Source: Planctomycetota bacterium (GTDB lineage: Bacteria > Planctomycetota > SZUA-567 > H5-PLA8). From it: 64,000 bases of DNA. The notes beneath the pieces were generated by a model, which had not been told where the DNA came from, made no database searches, and saw only the letters and a program-made list of their open reading frames with translations. Location of the stretch: the NCBI GenBank assembly GCA_016200135.1, contig JACQFI010000001.1:1-64000 (forward strand), given 5' to 3'. Below, one piece after another: positions 47,486 to 57,908 of the stretch (positions are counted from its first letter, which is position 1; every line of letters begins with the position of its first letter). A program made the position numbers and the translations under genes.

Positions 47486-48565
47486 CTAGGAGCCGCCGGC
47501 CGAGCTCTCGGTGATACCGGACGAAAGTTCGCCAGCGTCGGCGGCCTCGGCGGCGGTCGGTTTCGCCACGCCCGCCAGCAGGTAGACGACGCCGCCCACC
47601 AACCCGGAGACCATCACCACGCCCAGGTAGGCCATGGAGAGCGCCAGCGCGGACGCCTTGATGGTCTCCTCGTTCATGCCTTCCAGGTACAGCGCCGGCT
47701 GGCCCAGCAGCACGGCGCAGAAGATACCTTCCCGCACGCCGATGTTGTTGATGGAGATCGGCAGCAGGCCCGCCACGGCCTGGAAGAGCACCATCGCGCC
47801 GAAGACCCAGAACGGCAGATCGACGCCCAAGCCCCGCGCGATCACCCACACCAGCGCCGCTTCGCTGGCCTGATAGACCAGCGAAAGCAGGTAAGCCCAG
47901 ACGTACTCCGCGAGCGGCTTGCGGTACGACTGGAGCGCGGTGTGGAGCTTCTCGATCTTGCCATGGAACTTCAACGGCAAACGCCGCAGGAACCAACCAT
48001 CCACCACGGCATACAACCGCCCGCCGAAGAGCACCATATTGGCGAGCACATACCCGAGCGCCAGCAGCAGGAAGAGCGGCCAGAGCGGGACGACGATCGG
48101 ATGCGGCGAGAGGCTCGAGATGGTGACCTGAATCGAAGAAGGCGCCAGCAGTGCGGATGCGAGCCCCAGCGTAAGCAGCGCGGCCATGCCCACGTTGCGG
48201 TCCATGAAGACCGAGGCCAGCGCGCGGGACTTGCTCTGCGTGTGCCGCGCCAGCCCGACGATGCGGATTACGTCGCCGCCGATGGAGGTCGGCAGGCACG
48301 TATTGAAGAACATCCCGGAAAAGTAGATCGACCAGGCGGTACTCATGCGGACCGGGTGCCCCGCGATCTCCGATAGCCGCGCCCAGCGGAAACTGCACAG
48401 CGTCTGGCCGCCCAGATCCAGGAGCAGCGCCGCCAGCAGCGCCCATGCCGGGACCTCGCCGATGCGCTTCGCCACGACGCCGAGCGGCACTTCGTGTTCG
48501 TAGAGCAGATAGGCGACCAGGAGCGCGCCGATACTAAGCCGGCCCAGGAACTTCAGGATCGACAT
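47486..48565 (-). CDS. Flippase-like integral membrane protein (LPG synthase TM-domain/UPF0104)
   Basis: The 359-residue protein has about eight membrane helices and the family motifs SFRWARLSEIAGHPV, TCLPTSIGGDVIRI (with the GGD turn) and RNVGMAALLTLG. It matches the flippase domain of MprF/AglD2 (UPF0104) without the soluble aminoacyl-transferase part. Such proteins are proposed to move lipid-linked intermediates across the membrane. The start at 48565 fits the predicted N-terminal helix. It is the first gene of the minus-strand glycosylation run, with GT2 80 bp downstream. Confidence 0.88.
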   Translation of the reverse strand: MSILKFLGRLSIGALLVAYLLYEHEVPLGVVAKRIGEVPAWALLAALLLDLGGQTLCSFRWARLSEIAGHPVRMSTAWSIYFSGMFFNTCLPTSIGGDVIRIVGLARHTQSKSRALASVFMDRNVGMAALLTLGLASALLAPSSIQVTISSLSPHPIVVPLWPLFLLLALGYVLANMVLFGGRLYAVVDGWFLRRLPLKFHGKIEKLHTALQSYRKPLAEYVWAYLLSLVYQASEAALVWVIARGLGVDLPFWVFGAMVLFQAVAGLLPISINNIGVREGIFCAVLLGQPALYLEGMNEETIKASALALSMAYLGVVMVSGLVGGVVYLLAGVAKPTAAEAADAGELSSGITESSAGGS

Positions 48566-48696
48566 GGTTTCGGCCTACTTTGGCAGCGCATGCGACACAT
48601 GTAAATGCTTATCGGCATCCGAGCAGCTTACCTTCAAACATCCCCAATTCAAGGAGGATGAATCCGCCTACACATCGTGCATGCCTTGCGACGGGT

Positions 48697-50073
48697 TCAA
48701 AAGCGGATGATTCCAAAGCCTTCCGGCGTGGAGAGCCTGTAGATCATCCCGAGAAGCCCGCAGCCCAGCACCACCAGGAGCAGGTCCCATTTCCACTTGG
48801 TCATCCCGGCGAATGCGCCCACCGCGACGATAAGCGCGAAGAGGTCGAGCGTTCCAGTGGCCGGGAAGAGCGCGTGCAGCCCAAACCAGACGGCGAGATT
48901 TAGGATCACACCCACCACCGCGGCGGTGACGGCCGAGAGCGCGTGCGTGAGACGCGCGTTGCCGCGCCAGTGTTCGATGTACGGCGCGCCGAGAAAGATC
49001 CACAGGAAGCACGGGACGAAGGTCGTCCAGGTCGTCATCAGCGCGCCGAGCGTGGCGGAGCACAGGCGGTCCATACCCTCGGGATGGTTCCAGCCGCCCA
49101 TGAAGCCCACGAACTGCAGCACCATGATGAGCGGTCCGGGCGTGGTCTCGGCCAGGCCGAGGCCGTCCATCATCTGCGCCGGCGTGAGCCAGTGGAAGTC
49201 GGCCACCGCGCGCTGCGCAACATAGGGCAGTACGGCGTACGCGCCGCCGAACGTCACCATGGCTGCTTCGCTGAAGAAGATCCCCTGCTGGAAGAGCGTG
49301 CTCTGCCAGGCTCCGCTCGCCCCGGCGGCCAGCACGGGCGTCCACCAAAGCGTCAGGCAGACCAACACGGTCCGGAGCGCTTTTCGCAGCGACGGCTTCG
49401 TGTGCTCCGGCGATTCGTGATGGTCGGCGATCACGGGCGCCGCGCGCGCACGACCCGCTCCGCCAGGACCGGCCGCGATCTCGAATTTGTCCTTCCACAG
49501 CATGCCGCCGAGCAACCCGATACACGCCGCGCCGAAAACTATGGCCGGAAACGGCGAGTCGAAGAAGAAGATCGCGACGAAGGCGCTGCCGGCCAAGCTC
49601 CACATGACGCCGTTTTTGAGCGCGCGCGTGCCGATGCGCAGCACCGCCGCGGCCACGATGGCCATCACCGCAGGCTTCAAGCCATAGAAGACCGCGGCGA
49701 TCCACGGCACGGTGCCGAACGCCGCGTAGATGTAACTCAGGCCCCAGAGCAGGAAGATGGCAGGCAGGATAAAGAGCACGCCCGCGGCAAGTCCGCCCTT
49801 GGTCCCGTGCAGGAGCCAGCCGCAGTACGTCGCGAGCTGCGTGGCTTCCGGCCCCGGAAGCAGCATGCAGTAGTTGAGCGCATGCAGAAAGCGCTGCTCG
49901 CCGATCCAGCGTTTCTTGTCGACGAGTTCCGTATGCATGATCGCGATCTGCCCCGACGGCCCGCCGAAGCTGATGAAGCCGAGCTTGAGCCAGAAGCGGA
50001 AGGCCTCGCTGAAGGTGGGATGGGCGCTCGCGGCGATAGGAGCCGCTGGTGCATCCGGGCTGTTCTGATTCAT
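48697..50073 (-). CDS. chrA: Chromate efflux transporter (ChrA)
   Basis: ChrA pumps chromate out of the cell using the proton gradient. The 458-residue protein contains both halves of the long-chain ChrA type: FWLKLGFISFGGPSGQIAIM near residue 30 and VTFGGAYAVLPYV around residue 270, each opening a six-helix unit. The N-terminal PGPEATQLATYCGW and central GLAETTPGPLIMVLQFVGFM also match the family. The start at 50073 has no perfect ribosome site. A ChrB-like gene lies about 1.8 kb away on the other strand, supporting the chromate role. Confidence 0.95.
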   Translation of the reverse strand: MNQNSPDAPAAPIAASAHPTFSEAFRFWLKLGFISFGGPSGQIAIMHTELVDKKRWIGEQRFLHALNYCMLLPGPEATQLATYCGWLLHGTKGGLAAGVLFILPAIFLLWGLSYIYAAFGTVPWIAAVFYGLKPAVMAIVAAAVLRIGTRALKNGVMWSLAGSAFVAIFFFDSPFPAIVFGAACIGLLGGMLWKDKFEIAAGPGGAGRARAAPVIADHHESPEHTKPSLRKALRTVLVCLTLWWTPVLAAGASGAWQSTLFQQGIFFSEAAMVTFGGAYAVLPYVAQRAVADFHWLTPAQMMDGLGLAETTPGPLIMVLQFVGFMGGWNHPEGMDRLCSATLGALMTTWTTFVPCFLWIFLGAPYIEHWRGNARLTHALSAVTAAVVGVILNLAVWFGLHALFPATGTLDLFALIVAVGAFAGMTKWKWDLLLVVLGCGLLGMIYRLSTPEGFGIIRF

Positions 50074-50193
50074 GCGCGTCGAGGACTCGACAGGTTCACG
50101 AGCACAGCAGCATCGAATGTCGCCATGTAAGGTTTGACATTACTACGCACTGTGCCGATATTGCAAACGCCCAAAACTAAGGAGAAGACACGC

Positions 50194-51093
50194 ATGAATT
50201 CCTGCTTCCCCATTTACGCCGCGGTAATTCTGGTCTGTTCGAACTTGAGCGCAGCCGACGCGCCCTTCGACACGGCCAAGCTTGAAGAGGCGACCGGTCT
50301 AAAGGGCGCCTGGAACGAGCAGGAAGGCGTCTTCAAAGTGATGGCGCCGCGCACGGATATCAAAGTGAACGTGGACCGCTGGGCCATGCCGCCCTTTATG
50401 GGGCTCACGTCCTGGGCCGCGTTCACTAAGGGCGGCAAAGTCGAGGCGATGGTCATGGGAGACCTAGTGCTCTTTCAAGACGAGGTCAATGCCGTCATGA
50501 GCGCCGCGCTGGATAACGGGCTTTCCGTCACCGCGCTGCACAATCACTTCTTCTACGACGAACCGCGCGTCTTCTTCATGCATATCGCCGGAGAAGGCGA
50601 AGCCATTACGTTAGCGCAAGGCTTGCGCAAGACGCTCGACGCGATCAAGCAGGTGCGCACGGACCACCCGGCGCTGGCCGCCCATTTCGAATCGCCTGCG
50701 CTTCCCGAAAAGAGCACCGTCACCGCGGCCACGCTGGAAGCCGCGCTGGGCGGGAAGGTGATGAGCAAGGACGGCATGGCCAAAGCCGTCTTCGGGCGCA
50801 AGGTCCGGATGGAATGCGGTTGCGAGGCCGGCAAAGAGATGGGCGTCAACACCTGGGCGGCCTTCGCCGGCAGCGACGACGACGCGGTGGTGGACGGCGA
50901 CTTTGCGGTGCATGAGGACGAATTACAGCCGGTGCTGAAAGCCCTGCGCAAGGCGGGCGTGAACATCGTCGCGATTCACCACCACATGACCGGCGAGACG
51001 CCGCGCACGCTCTTCCTGCATTATTGGGGCCGCGGCAAAGCCGAGGACCTCGCGAAAGCCGTCAAGACCGCGCTCGATCTGCTGGCAAAGTGA
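50194..51093 (+). CDS. Secreted DUF1259 (LppY/LpqO-like) protein with two repeated domains
   Basis: The 299-residue protein has a signal peptide (MNSCFPIYAAVILVCSNLSA). The mature part is a tandem duplication: WAAFTKGGKVEAMVMGDLVL followed by TALHNHFFYDEPRVFFMHIA (about 72-148), and WAAFAGSDDDAVVDGDFAVH followed by AIHHHMTGETPRTLFLHYWG (about 227-288). The conserved HNH/HHH and HxxxE patterns could bind a metal. Biochemical role unknown; members of this family occur in chromate-resistance neighbourhoods, consistent with chrA and chrB nearby. The ATG at 50194 follows AAGGAG. Confidence 0.8.
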   Translation: MNSCFPIYAAVILVCSNLSAADAPFDTAKLEEATGLKGAWNEQEGVFKVMAPRTDIKVNVDRWAMPPFMGLTSWAAFTKGGKVEAMVMGDLVLFQDEVNAVMSAALDNGLSVTALHNHFFYDEPRVFFMHIAGEGEAITLAQGLRKTLDAIKQVRTDHPALAAHFESPALPEKSTVTAATLEAALGGKVMSKDGMAKAVFGRKVRMECGCEAGKEMGVNTWAAFAGSDDDAVVDGDFAVHEDELQPVLKALRKAGVNIVAIHHHMTGETPRTLFLHYWGRGKAEDLAKAVKTALDLLAK

Positions 51094-51123
51094 CCGGGCG
51101 TTTTTCAAACAAAGGGGAATTCC

Positions 51124-51744
51124 ATGGCATCCAAGCATTGGCTCGTGTGTGTGGTGTTGCTTCTGCCGGGGATCGCCCGTGCGGAAACCGCGAACTTCGA
51201 CAAAGACAAGACCGGCGCCGCGCCCGAAGGCTGGCAGGCCGGCGTAACCGGCAAAGGCGAGCCCAAATGGACCGTCGAGGCCGACGACTCGGCGCCCAGC
51301 AAGCCCAACGTGCTGAAACAGTCCGGCGAGGGTACCTATCCCTACTGCGTCAAGAAGGACACGGCGCTCGAAGACGGCTTTGTGGAGGTGAAATTCAAGT
51401 CCGTGGCCGGCAAGGAAGACCAGGCGGGCGGCCTGCTCTGGCGTTGGAAGGATGGCGACAACTACTACGTCGCGCGCGCCAACGCGCTCGAAGACAACGT
51501 GACGATCTACCACACGCTCAACGGCCGGCGCAGTTCGTTCAAGAACGCCGAGGTCAAAGTCGGCAAGAACGAATGGCACACGCTGCGGGTGGACTTCAAA
51601 GGCAAGGCGTTCACGGTCTCCTTCGACGGCAAGAAAGTGCTCGAGGCGGAGGACGACAAGATCAAGGGCGCGGGCGCGGTCGGCGTCTGGACCAAGGCCG
51701 ACAGCGTGACCCTCTTCGATGAGTTCTCGTACGGCAAGGAATAG
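51124..51744 (+). CDS. Secreted LamG-like/DUF1080-type protein
   Basis: The 206-residue protein has a signal peptide (MASKHWLVCVVLLLPGIARA) and one concanavalin-A-like beta-sandwich: GFVEVKFKSVAGKEDQAGGL, LLWRWKDGDNYYVARANALE, EWHTLRVDFKGKAFTVSFDG and VGVWTKADSVTLFDEFSYG. This matches the DUF1080/3-keto-disaccharide hydrolase or LamG fold that binds or acts on sugars. Whether it is an enzyme is unclear. It begins 30 bp after the DUF1259 gene on the same strand, probably in one operon. Confidence 0.78.
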   Translation: MASKHWLVCVVLLLPGIARAETANFDKDKTGAAPEGWQAGVTGKGEPKWTVEADDSAPSKPNVLKQSGEGTYPYCVKKDTALEDGFVEVKFKSVAGKEDQAGGLLWRWKDGDNYYVARANALEDNVTIYHTLNGRRSSFKNAEVKVGKNEWHTLRVDFKGKAFTVSFDGKKVLEAEDDKIKGAGAVGVWTKADSVTLFDEFSYGKE

Positions 51745-51890
51745 CCGGTAATCTCGCGTTGCCGTTTCCCGCTGCAACAGGCAAAATCTGCGAAGGTCCG
51801 GGCCGATTGGGCTTGGCGCCGGCAGAATCGTTGCAAAACAGGTGAAACATCCGGGTCTGTGGCACGTCGAACCTATATGGATAACATGCC

Positions 51891-52370
51891 GTGCCGGCCG
51901 GTGGGCGCCGCAAAAAGGTTCCGGAGGACGCGGCCTTGAAGTGGGTAACCCGGGAACACGTGAAGGTCGACCGCGTCGCCTGCCCGTGGCTGATCAAGCG
52001 TTTCGTCGATCCGCAAGCCGAATTCCTTTTTCTGCCCAAAGAGACCGACTGGTCCGCCCTCAAGGACGGCACCGTCTACGACGTGCCGGGCTGCGAACTC
52101 GGGCATCACGGCGAAGACGTCTCGTTCAACTCCATCCTGAAGAAATACCGGCTGACCGACCCCGCGCTGGTCCTGCTGGGCGAGCTTGTGCGCGCGGCCG
52201 ATTCCCACCCTTCGGCTCCCCACCCCGCCGGCGAAGGACTGCGCTGGATCGCGCACGGTTTTTCGGCGCTGGGGCTGAACGACCACGAGATTCTGCGCCA
52301 GGAGTTCATCGTCTACGACGCCCTGTACGCCGAATGCACGCGGCGGGTGAAAGAAGGAGCGCGCGCGTGA
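51891..52370 (+). CDS. chrB: ChrB C-terminal-domain protein (chromate resistance-associated)
   Basis: The 159-residue protein matches the C-terminal domain of ChrB: KWVTREHVKVDRVACPWLIK followed by RFVDPQAEFLFLP, GCELGHHGEDVSFNSIL, and GLRWIAHGFSALGLNDHEIL. Full ChrB is a chromate-responsive regulator of chrA; here the N-terminal DNA-binding part is missing, so this is a stand-alone sensor-like domain rather than a repressor. The start is likely near 51891, but could be a little later. Its stop overlaps the WD40 gene by 1 bp (TGATG). It lies downstream of DUF1259 and LamG-like genes. Confidence 0.85.
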   Translation: MPAGGRRKKVPEDAALKWVTREHVKVDRVACPWLIKRFVDPQAEFLFLPKETDWSALKDGTVYDVPGCELGHHGEDVSFNSILKKYRLTDPALVLLGELVRAADSHPSAPHPAGEGLRWIAHGFSALGLNDHEILRQEFIVYDALYAECTRRVKEGARA

Positions 52371-53959
52371 TGGCAACGGCAGGCGGAACGAGAACTCTGC
52401 TGCTCGGCGCAGCGTTCGCGAGCGCGCTCTGCGCCGGCGTCCTGGCCGACGAAGACGAGCCGGACGACCCGGCGGTTCCCATGGTCGACCCCGCTACGGC
52501 GCTGCCGGCCGGCGCCGAAGCGCGGCTCCTGCCGCCCAAGGGCGCGCCCAAGGCCATCGCGTTCTCGTACGATGGACGAATGGTGGCAGTAGCCTGCGCC
52601 GACAAGACCGTGCGCGTCTTTGGGGTGCCTTCCGCGAAACTACTGTCCGTGCTCGAAGGCCACGAAGCCGCCGTGCTGGACGTCGCCTTCTCCCCTGACG
52701 GCCGGTACGCGGCGAGTTCCGGCGAAGACAGCACCATCCGGCTGTGGGACCTGAAGACCTTCAAGCAAGTGCGCGCGTTTGAAGGCCACTCCGGGCCCGT
52801 GAAAGGCGTCTGTTTCTCGCCCGACGGCTCGTACCTTGTGAGCGCCTCTGCCGACACGACGCTGAAGGTCTGGGACGTCGATACCGGCCGCGCCCGCTAC
52901 ACGCTCGAAGGCCACAGCGCGCACGTGGACCGCGTCGCCTGGTCGCGCGACGGCTGCACCCTGCTCTCCGAGGCCGCCGATTCGACCGCACATCTCTGGG
53001 ACGGCGCGCGCGGCCTAGATATCCGTTCCCTGCCCGATCGCGACGGCGAAGTGGCGGCCGTCGCCATTTCCCCCGACGGCCGCTTCGGCATCACCACGCG
53101 CGGCGACCACACCTGGCACGTCTTCGATACCTCCAGCGGCGAGGATGCGCTGATCCTGCGCGGGCAGAACGGCAACGGCGCCTGCGCGGCCTTTGCCGCC
53201 GACAGCCGTTCGGTCTTCACCGGAGGCCTCGACGGTTCGATCCGGCAGTGGGACCTCGCCAGCGGCCTCGAACTCCGCCGGCTCCTGGCGAACGGCACGC
53301 GTCTGACCGCGCTGGCGGTGGACCCCACCGGCCGCCGCCTGGTCACGGTCTCCCAGGACGGCAACATCCTGCTGTGGAAGGCCTCCGCGCCGCCTCCGAA
53401 TCCCGCACCCGTCGAGCACAAGGCGGGCTACGCGACGCCCGAGTATTTTGCCCAATCCTGGCAACTGCTTGCCTCGCCCGATTACGATACCCGCACCGCG
53501 GCGCTCTGGCGGTTCATCGAGGGCGGCCCGGCGGCGGCGCGCTACATCTCCGAGAAACTGGTGCCCGTCCGGTCGCTCGAAGCTAAGCAGGAGAAAGACC
53601 TGATCCAGAAGCTGGACGATCCGTCCTACGGCGTCCGGGAAGCAACGATGAAGGAGATCGAGGCGCTCGGGCCTTCGGCGCAGTCCATGCTGCAGGAGGC
53701 GCTCGAGCACCCGTCCGCGGAAGTTCGGCTGCGCGCGCAGATTCTCCTGCGCAGCGCCGCGGCGCCGGCCGCCGTCCGCGAGACCCTGGCCGTCGAAGCG
53801 CTAAGCTGGATCAATATGCCGGAAGCGCGCGCGCACCTGGAGAAACTGGCCCAGGGCCCGTCCGGTTTCCCCACCACGGACTTGGCCAAGGCGATCCTCG
53901 AACGACCCGCCGAACCGAAGGACCCCAAGACCCCGCCGGTAACAAACGGCAACAAATAG
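52370..53959 (+). CDS. Secreted WD40-repeat protein
   Basis: The 529-residue protein has a signal peptide (TLLLGAAFASALCAGVLA) and at least six WD40 repeats (AFSYDGRMVAVACADKTVRV, VAFSPDGRYAASSGEDSTIR with LWD ends, WSRDGCTLLSEAADSTAHLW and so on) from about residue 60 to 345, a beta-propeller that binds other proteins. The C-terminal part (about 370-520) is helical with a HEAT-like element (KLDDPSYGVREATMKEIEAL). No enzymatic motif. The ATG at 52370 overlaps the chrB stop, so the two are coupled. A bidirectional terminator follows. Confidence 0.85.
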   Translation: MATAGGTRTLLLGAAFASALCAGVLADEDEPDDPAVPMVDPATALPAGAEARLLPPKGAPKAIAFSYDGRMVAVACADKTVRVFGVPSAKLLSVLEGHEAAVLDVAFSPDGRYAASSGEDSTIRLWDLKTFKQVRAFEGHSGPVKGVCFSPDGSYLVSASADTTLKVWDVDTGRARYTLEGHSAHVDRVAWSRDGCTLLSEAADSTAHLWDGARGLDIRSLPDRDGEVAAVAISPDGRFGITTRGDHTWHVFDTSSGEDALILRGQNGNGACAAFAADSRSVFTGGLDGSIRQWDLASGLELRRLLANGTRLTALAVDPTGRRLVTVSQDGNILLWKASAPPPNPAPVEHKAGYATPEYFAQSWQLLASPDYDTRTAALWRFIEGGPAAARYISEKLVPVRSLEAKQEKDLIQKLDDPSYGVREATMKEIEALGPSAQSMLQEALEHPSAEVRLRAQILLRSAAAPAAVRETLAVEALSWINMPEARAHLEKLAQGPSGFPTTDLAKAILERPAEPKDPKTPPVTNGNK

Positions 53960-53987
53960 AAACGGCCGGCATGCGCCGGCCGTTTTC
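53960..53987. terminator. Bidirectional terminator between the WD40 and CBS genes
   Basis: AAACGGCCGGC and GCCGGCCGTTT form a perfect 11-bp stem around the loop ATGC, directly after the WD40 stop codon and close to the CBS stop on the opposite strand. It ends in TTTT on the plus strand and is A-rich on the other. Confidence 0.82.
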
Positions 53988-54013
53988 ATGGCAGAACTCG
54001 TTCACTCGCCGCA

Positions 54014-54550
54014 TCAGCCTCCGTCGCGATCCGTCGCCACCTGCTGGTCGGGCGGAAGGTTGATCACGTCTTCGGGGAAGTGCTCGCAGAGGTAAATCAG
54101 GATATCGCGGACGGAGAGCATCCCGAAGGTCTTGCCCTCGTCGCAGATGATCGGGAGGTGGCGGTAGCCCTTCACCATCATCTTGTTGATCGCGTGCCCG
54201 ATCTTGTCCTTGGGCGACATGTACTCGGGGCTCTTGGACATGACCTCGCGGATCAGATGCTGATGGAAATTCCAGCCGCGCCCCGCGACTCGCAGCAGCA
54301 GGTCGCGCTCGGTAAAGATGCCCAGGATCGAACGCGCTTGCTCTTCGCAGATCAGCACGGCGCCCGTGCGCTTCTCGCGCATCAGTTCAACGACTTGCTG
54401 CAGCGGCTGCTCCGGAGGCACGCAGATGGCCGCGGGGAGATGCAGATGCCGAATGGGCAGGCGCAGGACTTGATCGGTCAGATGACGCCGGTGCAGCACC
54501 GTCGTCTCGTGATACATCTCTTCATCCATTTCATGGTCTATGCTCGACAT
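54014..54550 (-). CDS. Two-CBS-domain protein
   Basis: The 178-residue protein has two CBS motifs: VPPEQPLQQVVELMREKRTG followed by VLICEEQARSILGIFTERDLL (about 45-90), and MSPKDKIGHAINKMMVKGYR followed by HLPIICDEGKTFGMLSVRD (about 110-155). CBS pairs bind adenosine nucleotides and regulate partner proteins. No catalytic domain is fused. It may sense energy state; the KorB gene lies 109 bp upstream of its start on the same strand, so co-transcription is possible. Confidence 0.9.
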   Translation of the reverse strand: MSSIDHEMDEEMYHETTVLHRRHLTDQVLRLPIRHLHLPAAICVPPEQPLQQVVELMREKRTGAVLICEEQARSILGIFTERDLLLRVAGRGWNFHQHLIREVMSKSPEYMSPKDKIGHAINKMMVKGYRHLPIICDEGKTFGMLSVRDILIYLCEHFPEDVINLPPDQQVATDRDGG

Positions 54551-54658
54551 AACGGCACCTCGCGTGGGTTAGACGATTCCATACCTAGTATGGCTAATTC
54601 CATACTTAATCTCCCCTGCAACCTTCAATTATGCAAGGGGCGAGGTTAAAAATAATGA

Positions 54659-55664
<1,006 letters not shown>

Positions 55665-55687
<23 letters not shown>

Positions 55688-57602
55688 GGTTGTCCTCTCC
55701 TTGCGCCCCGGAAGCTCCGGGCTGTTTTACGGGTTTGCCATCCAGCGCGTTCAAGATGCCGGCGGCGATCTCGCGGGCCTTGAACGGCTGGCCCTGGATC
55801 TTGTTCAGGCTGATCACGTCCACGAGGTGTTCGGCGCGCAGCAACACCGAGAGCTGGCCCAGGTTCATCTCCGGGCAGAGCACGCGCTTGTACTTTTTGA
55901 CGAGCGCGCCGACGTTCTTGGGCATGGGATGCAGGTGGCGCAGATGGACCTGCGCGGCCTTGACGCCACGCGCGCGGACCAGTTCGCACCCGGCCCGGAT
56001 CGCGCCGTAGGTGCTGCCCCAGCCGATGAGCAGAATCTCTGCGTCCTTGTCGCCTTCGACCTCCAGCAGCGGGATCTCCTCGGCGATGCGGTTGACCTTG
56101 TCGCGGCGCAGCACCGACATGCGCTCGTGGTTCTCGGGATCGTAGGAGACGTTGCCGGTGATCTCGCGCTTCTCGATGCCGCCCAGGCGGTGCTCCAGCC
56201 CCGGCGTGCCGGGAATGGCCCAGGGGCGCGAGAGCGTCTTGGGGTCGCGCTTGTACGGATGGAAGCCTTCGGGGTTGGTCTCGAACTTGACCGGGAACTG
56301 CGGCAGTTCCGCCGCCGCCGGAACGCGCCAGGGTTCGGCGCCGTTGGCGAGATAGCCGTCGGAGAGCAGGTAGACTGGCGTCATGTACTTGACCGCGATC
56401 CGGCAGGCTTCGAGCGCGTACTGGAAGCATTCGCCCGGCGTCGCCGGCGCCAGCAGGCAGACGGGGGCCTCGCCGTGCCGGCCGAAGAGCGTAAAGAGCA
56501 GGTCGGCCTGTTCGGTCTTGGTCGGCAGGCCCGTGGACGGACCGCCGCGTTGCACGTCGACAATCACGATCGGCAGTTCGGTCATCACGGCCAGACTCAC
56601 GGCCTCGGACTTAAGCGCGATGCCGGGACCGGCGGAACTCGTGACGGCCAGCGAGCCCGCAAAGGCCGCGCCCACCGTGGCCGCCGCCGCCGCGATCTCG
56701 TCTTCGGCCTGGAACGTCACGACGCCGAAGTTCTTGTGCCGCGCGAGTTCGTGCAGGATGTCGCTGGCGGGCGTGATCGGGTACGCGCCGTAAAAGAGCG
56801 GCAGGCCCGAGCGCGCCGAGGCGGCCACGAGGCCCATGGCCAGGGCCTGGTTGCCCGAGAGGTTCCGGTACGTGCCCTTGGACGTCGGCGCGGGCGGAAT
56901 CTCGTAAGCCACAGCCTGGAAGGTATCGGTCATCTCGCAGTACGCGTAGCCGCCCTTCAGCGCCAGGACGTTGGCCTCGGCGATGTCCGGTTCCTTCTTG
57001 AACTTGTCCTCGATCCAGCGCAGCGTGGTCTCGATGGGCCGGTTGAAGAGCCAGTAGGCCATGCCCAGCGCGTAAAAGTTCTTGCAGCGCTGCTTCTCGC
57101 GGGTGCTCAGGCTTTCCAGCGAGCGCAACGCGGCCAGCGTCTTCTCGGTAATGTTGATTGGGAAGAGGCGGAATTTGGTGAGCGAGCCGTCTTCGAGCGG
57201 GTTGGCGGTGTAGCCCGCCTTCGCGAGATGCGCTTTGTCGAACTGGCTGGTGTCGCAGATCAGGAGGCCGTTGGGGGCCAGATCACCGAGATGCACTTTC
57301 AACGCCGCGGGGTTGAATACGACGAGAACGTCCGGCTGGTCGCCGGGCGTGTGGATGTCGGCGGAACTGAACTGGATCTGGAAACCCGAGACGCCCGGCA
57401 GCGTGCCGGCCGGAGCGCGGATCTCCGCGGGGAAGTCCGGCAGCGTCGCCAGATCGTTGCCCGCGATGGCGGTGGTGTTTGTGAACTGGCCGCCGGTGAT
57501 CTGGACGCCGTCGCCCGAGTCCCCGGCGAAGCGCACGGTCACGCTTTTAAGCACCTGGCGCTTGGCTGGCGCAGGAGAAAGTCGATCAAGTTGAGCAGTC
57601 AT
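55665..57602 (-). CDS. korA: 2-oxoacid:ferredoxin oxidoreductase, alpha subunit (gamma-alpha fusion, KorA)
   Basis: The 645-residue protein fuses the gamma domain (SVTVRFAGDSGDGVQITGGQ, residues about 16-35, continuing to LLICDTSQFDK) and the alpha domain (YRNLSGNQALAMGLVAASAR, YPITPASDILHELARHKN, FQAEDEIAAAAATVGAAFAG). With KorB it oxidatively decarboxylates a 2-oxoacid to acyl-CoA. The start at 57602 (ATG) is preceded by AGG at 7 bp; a GTG 6 bp earlier is also possible. The 23-bp overlap with korB indicates translational coupling. Both run from the promoter in the 57603-57908 gap. Confidence 0.94.
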
Positions 57603-57908
57603 GGGCACCTGGTGGCGGTCATCACGCCAAAGGGGAAAGAGGGCACCGGCAGCAACGCCACCCTCAAGAAGGCATTCACATTATATTCTATCGAGTCTGT
57701 AATCCAAGAACTAGAGTAGACTTGGCGCGATTCTTGAAGCGAAAAACGAGCCTCGGCGCACGCGCCGTTGCACCATAAAAGTGGAGGTTTGGAAGCCCGT
57801 TGCGTTTCAACCCGAAACCACATATCCCCGAAAAAGCCATAAGTGGATGGTTGAAACGAAAACCCAAATCTTAGGATTTTGCAAATTTTCTGAGCCGGAT
57901 ACCGAAAA
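57603..57908. promoter_or_regulatory. Intergenic region upstream of korA with an extended inverted repeat
   Basis: No gene is seen in these 306 bp. At 57803-57858, CGTTTCAACC and GGTTGAAACG form perfect outer arms and CCACATAT/ATAAGTGG near-perfect inner arms, separated by spacers of differing length: a two-level cruciform. It lies 44 bp downstream of the 57909 gene and about 200 bp upstream of korA. It could be an operator, a terminator without T-run, or a mobile-repeat remnant. Confidence 0.5.
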
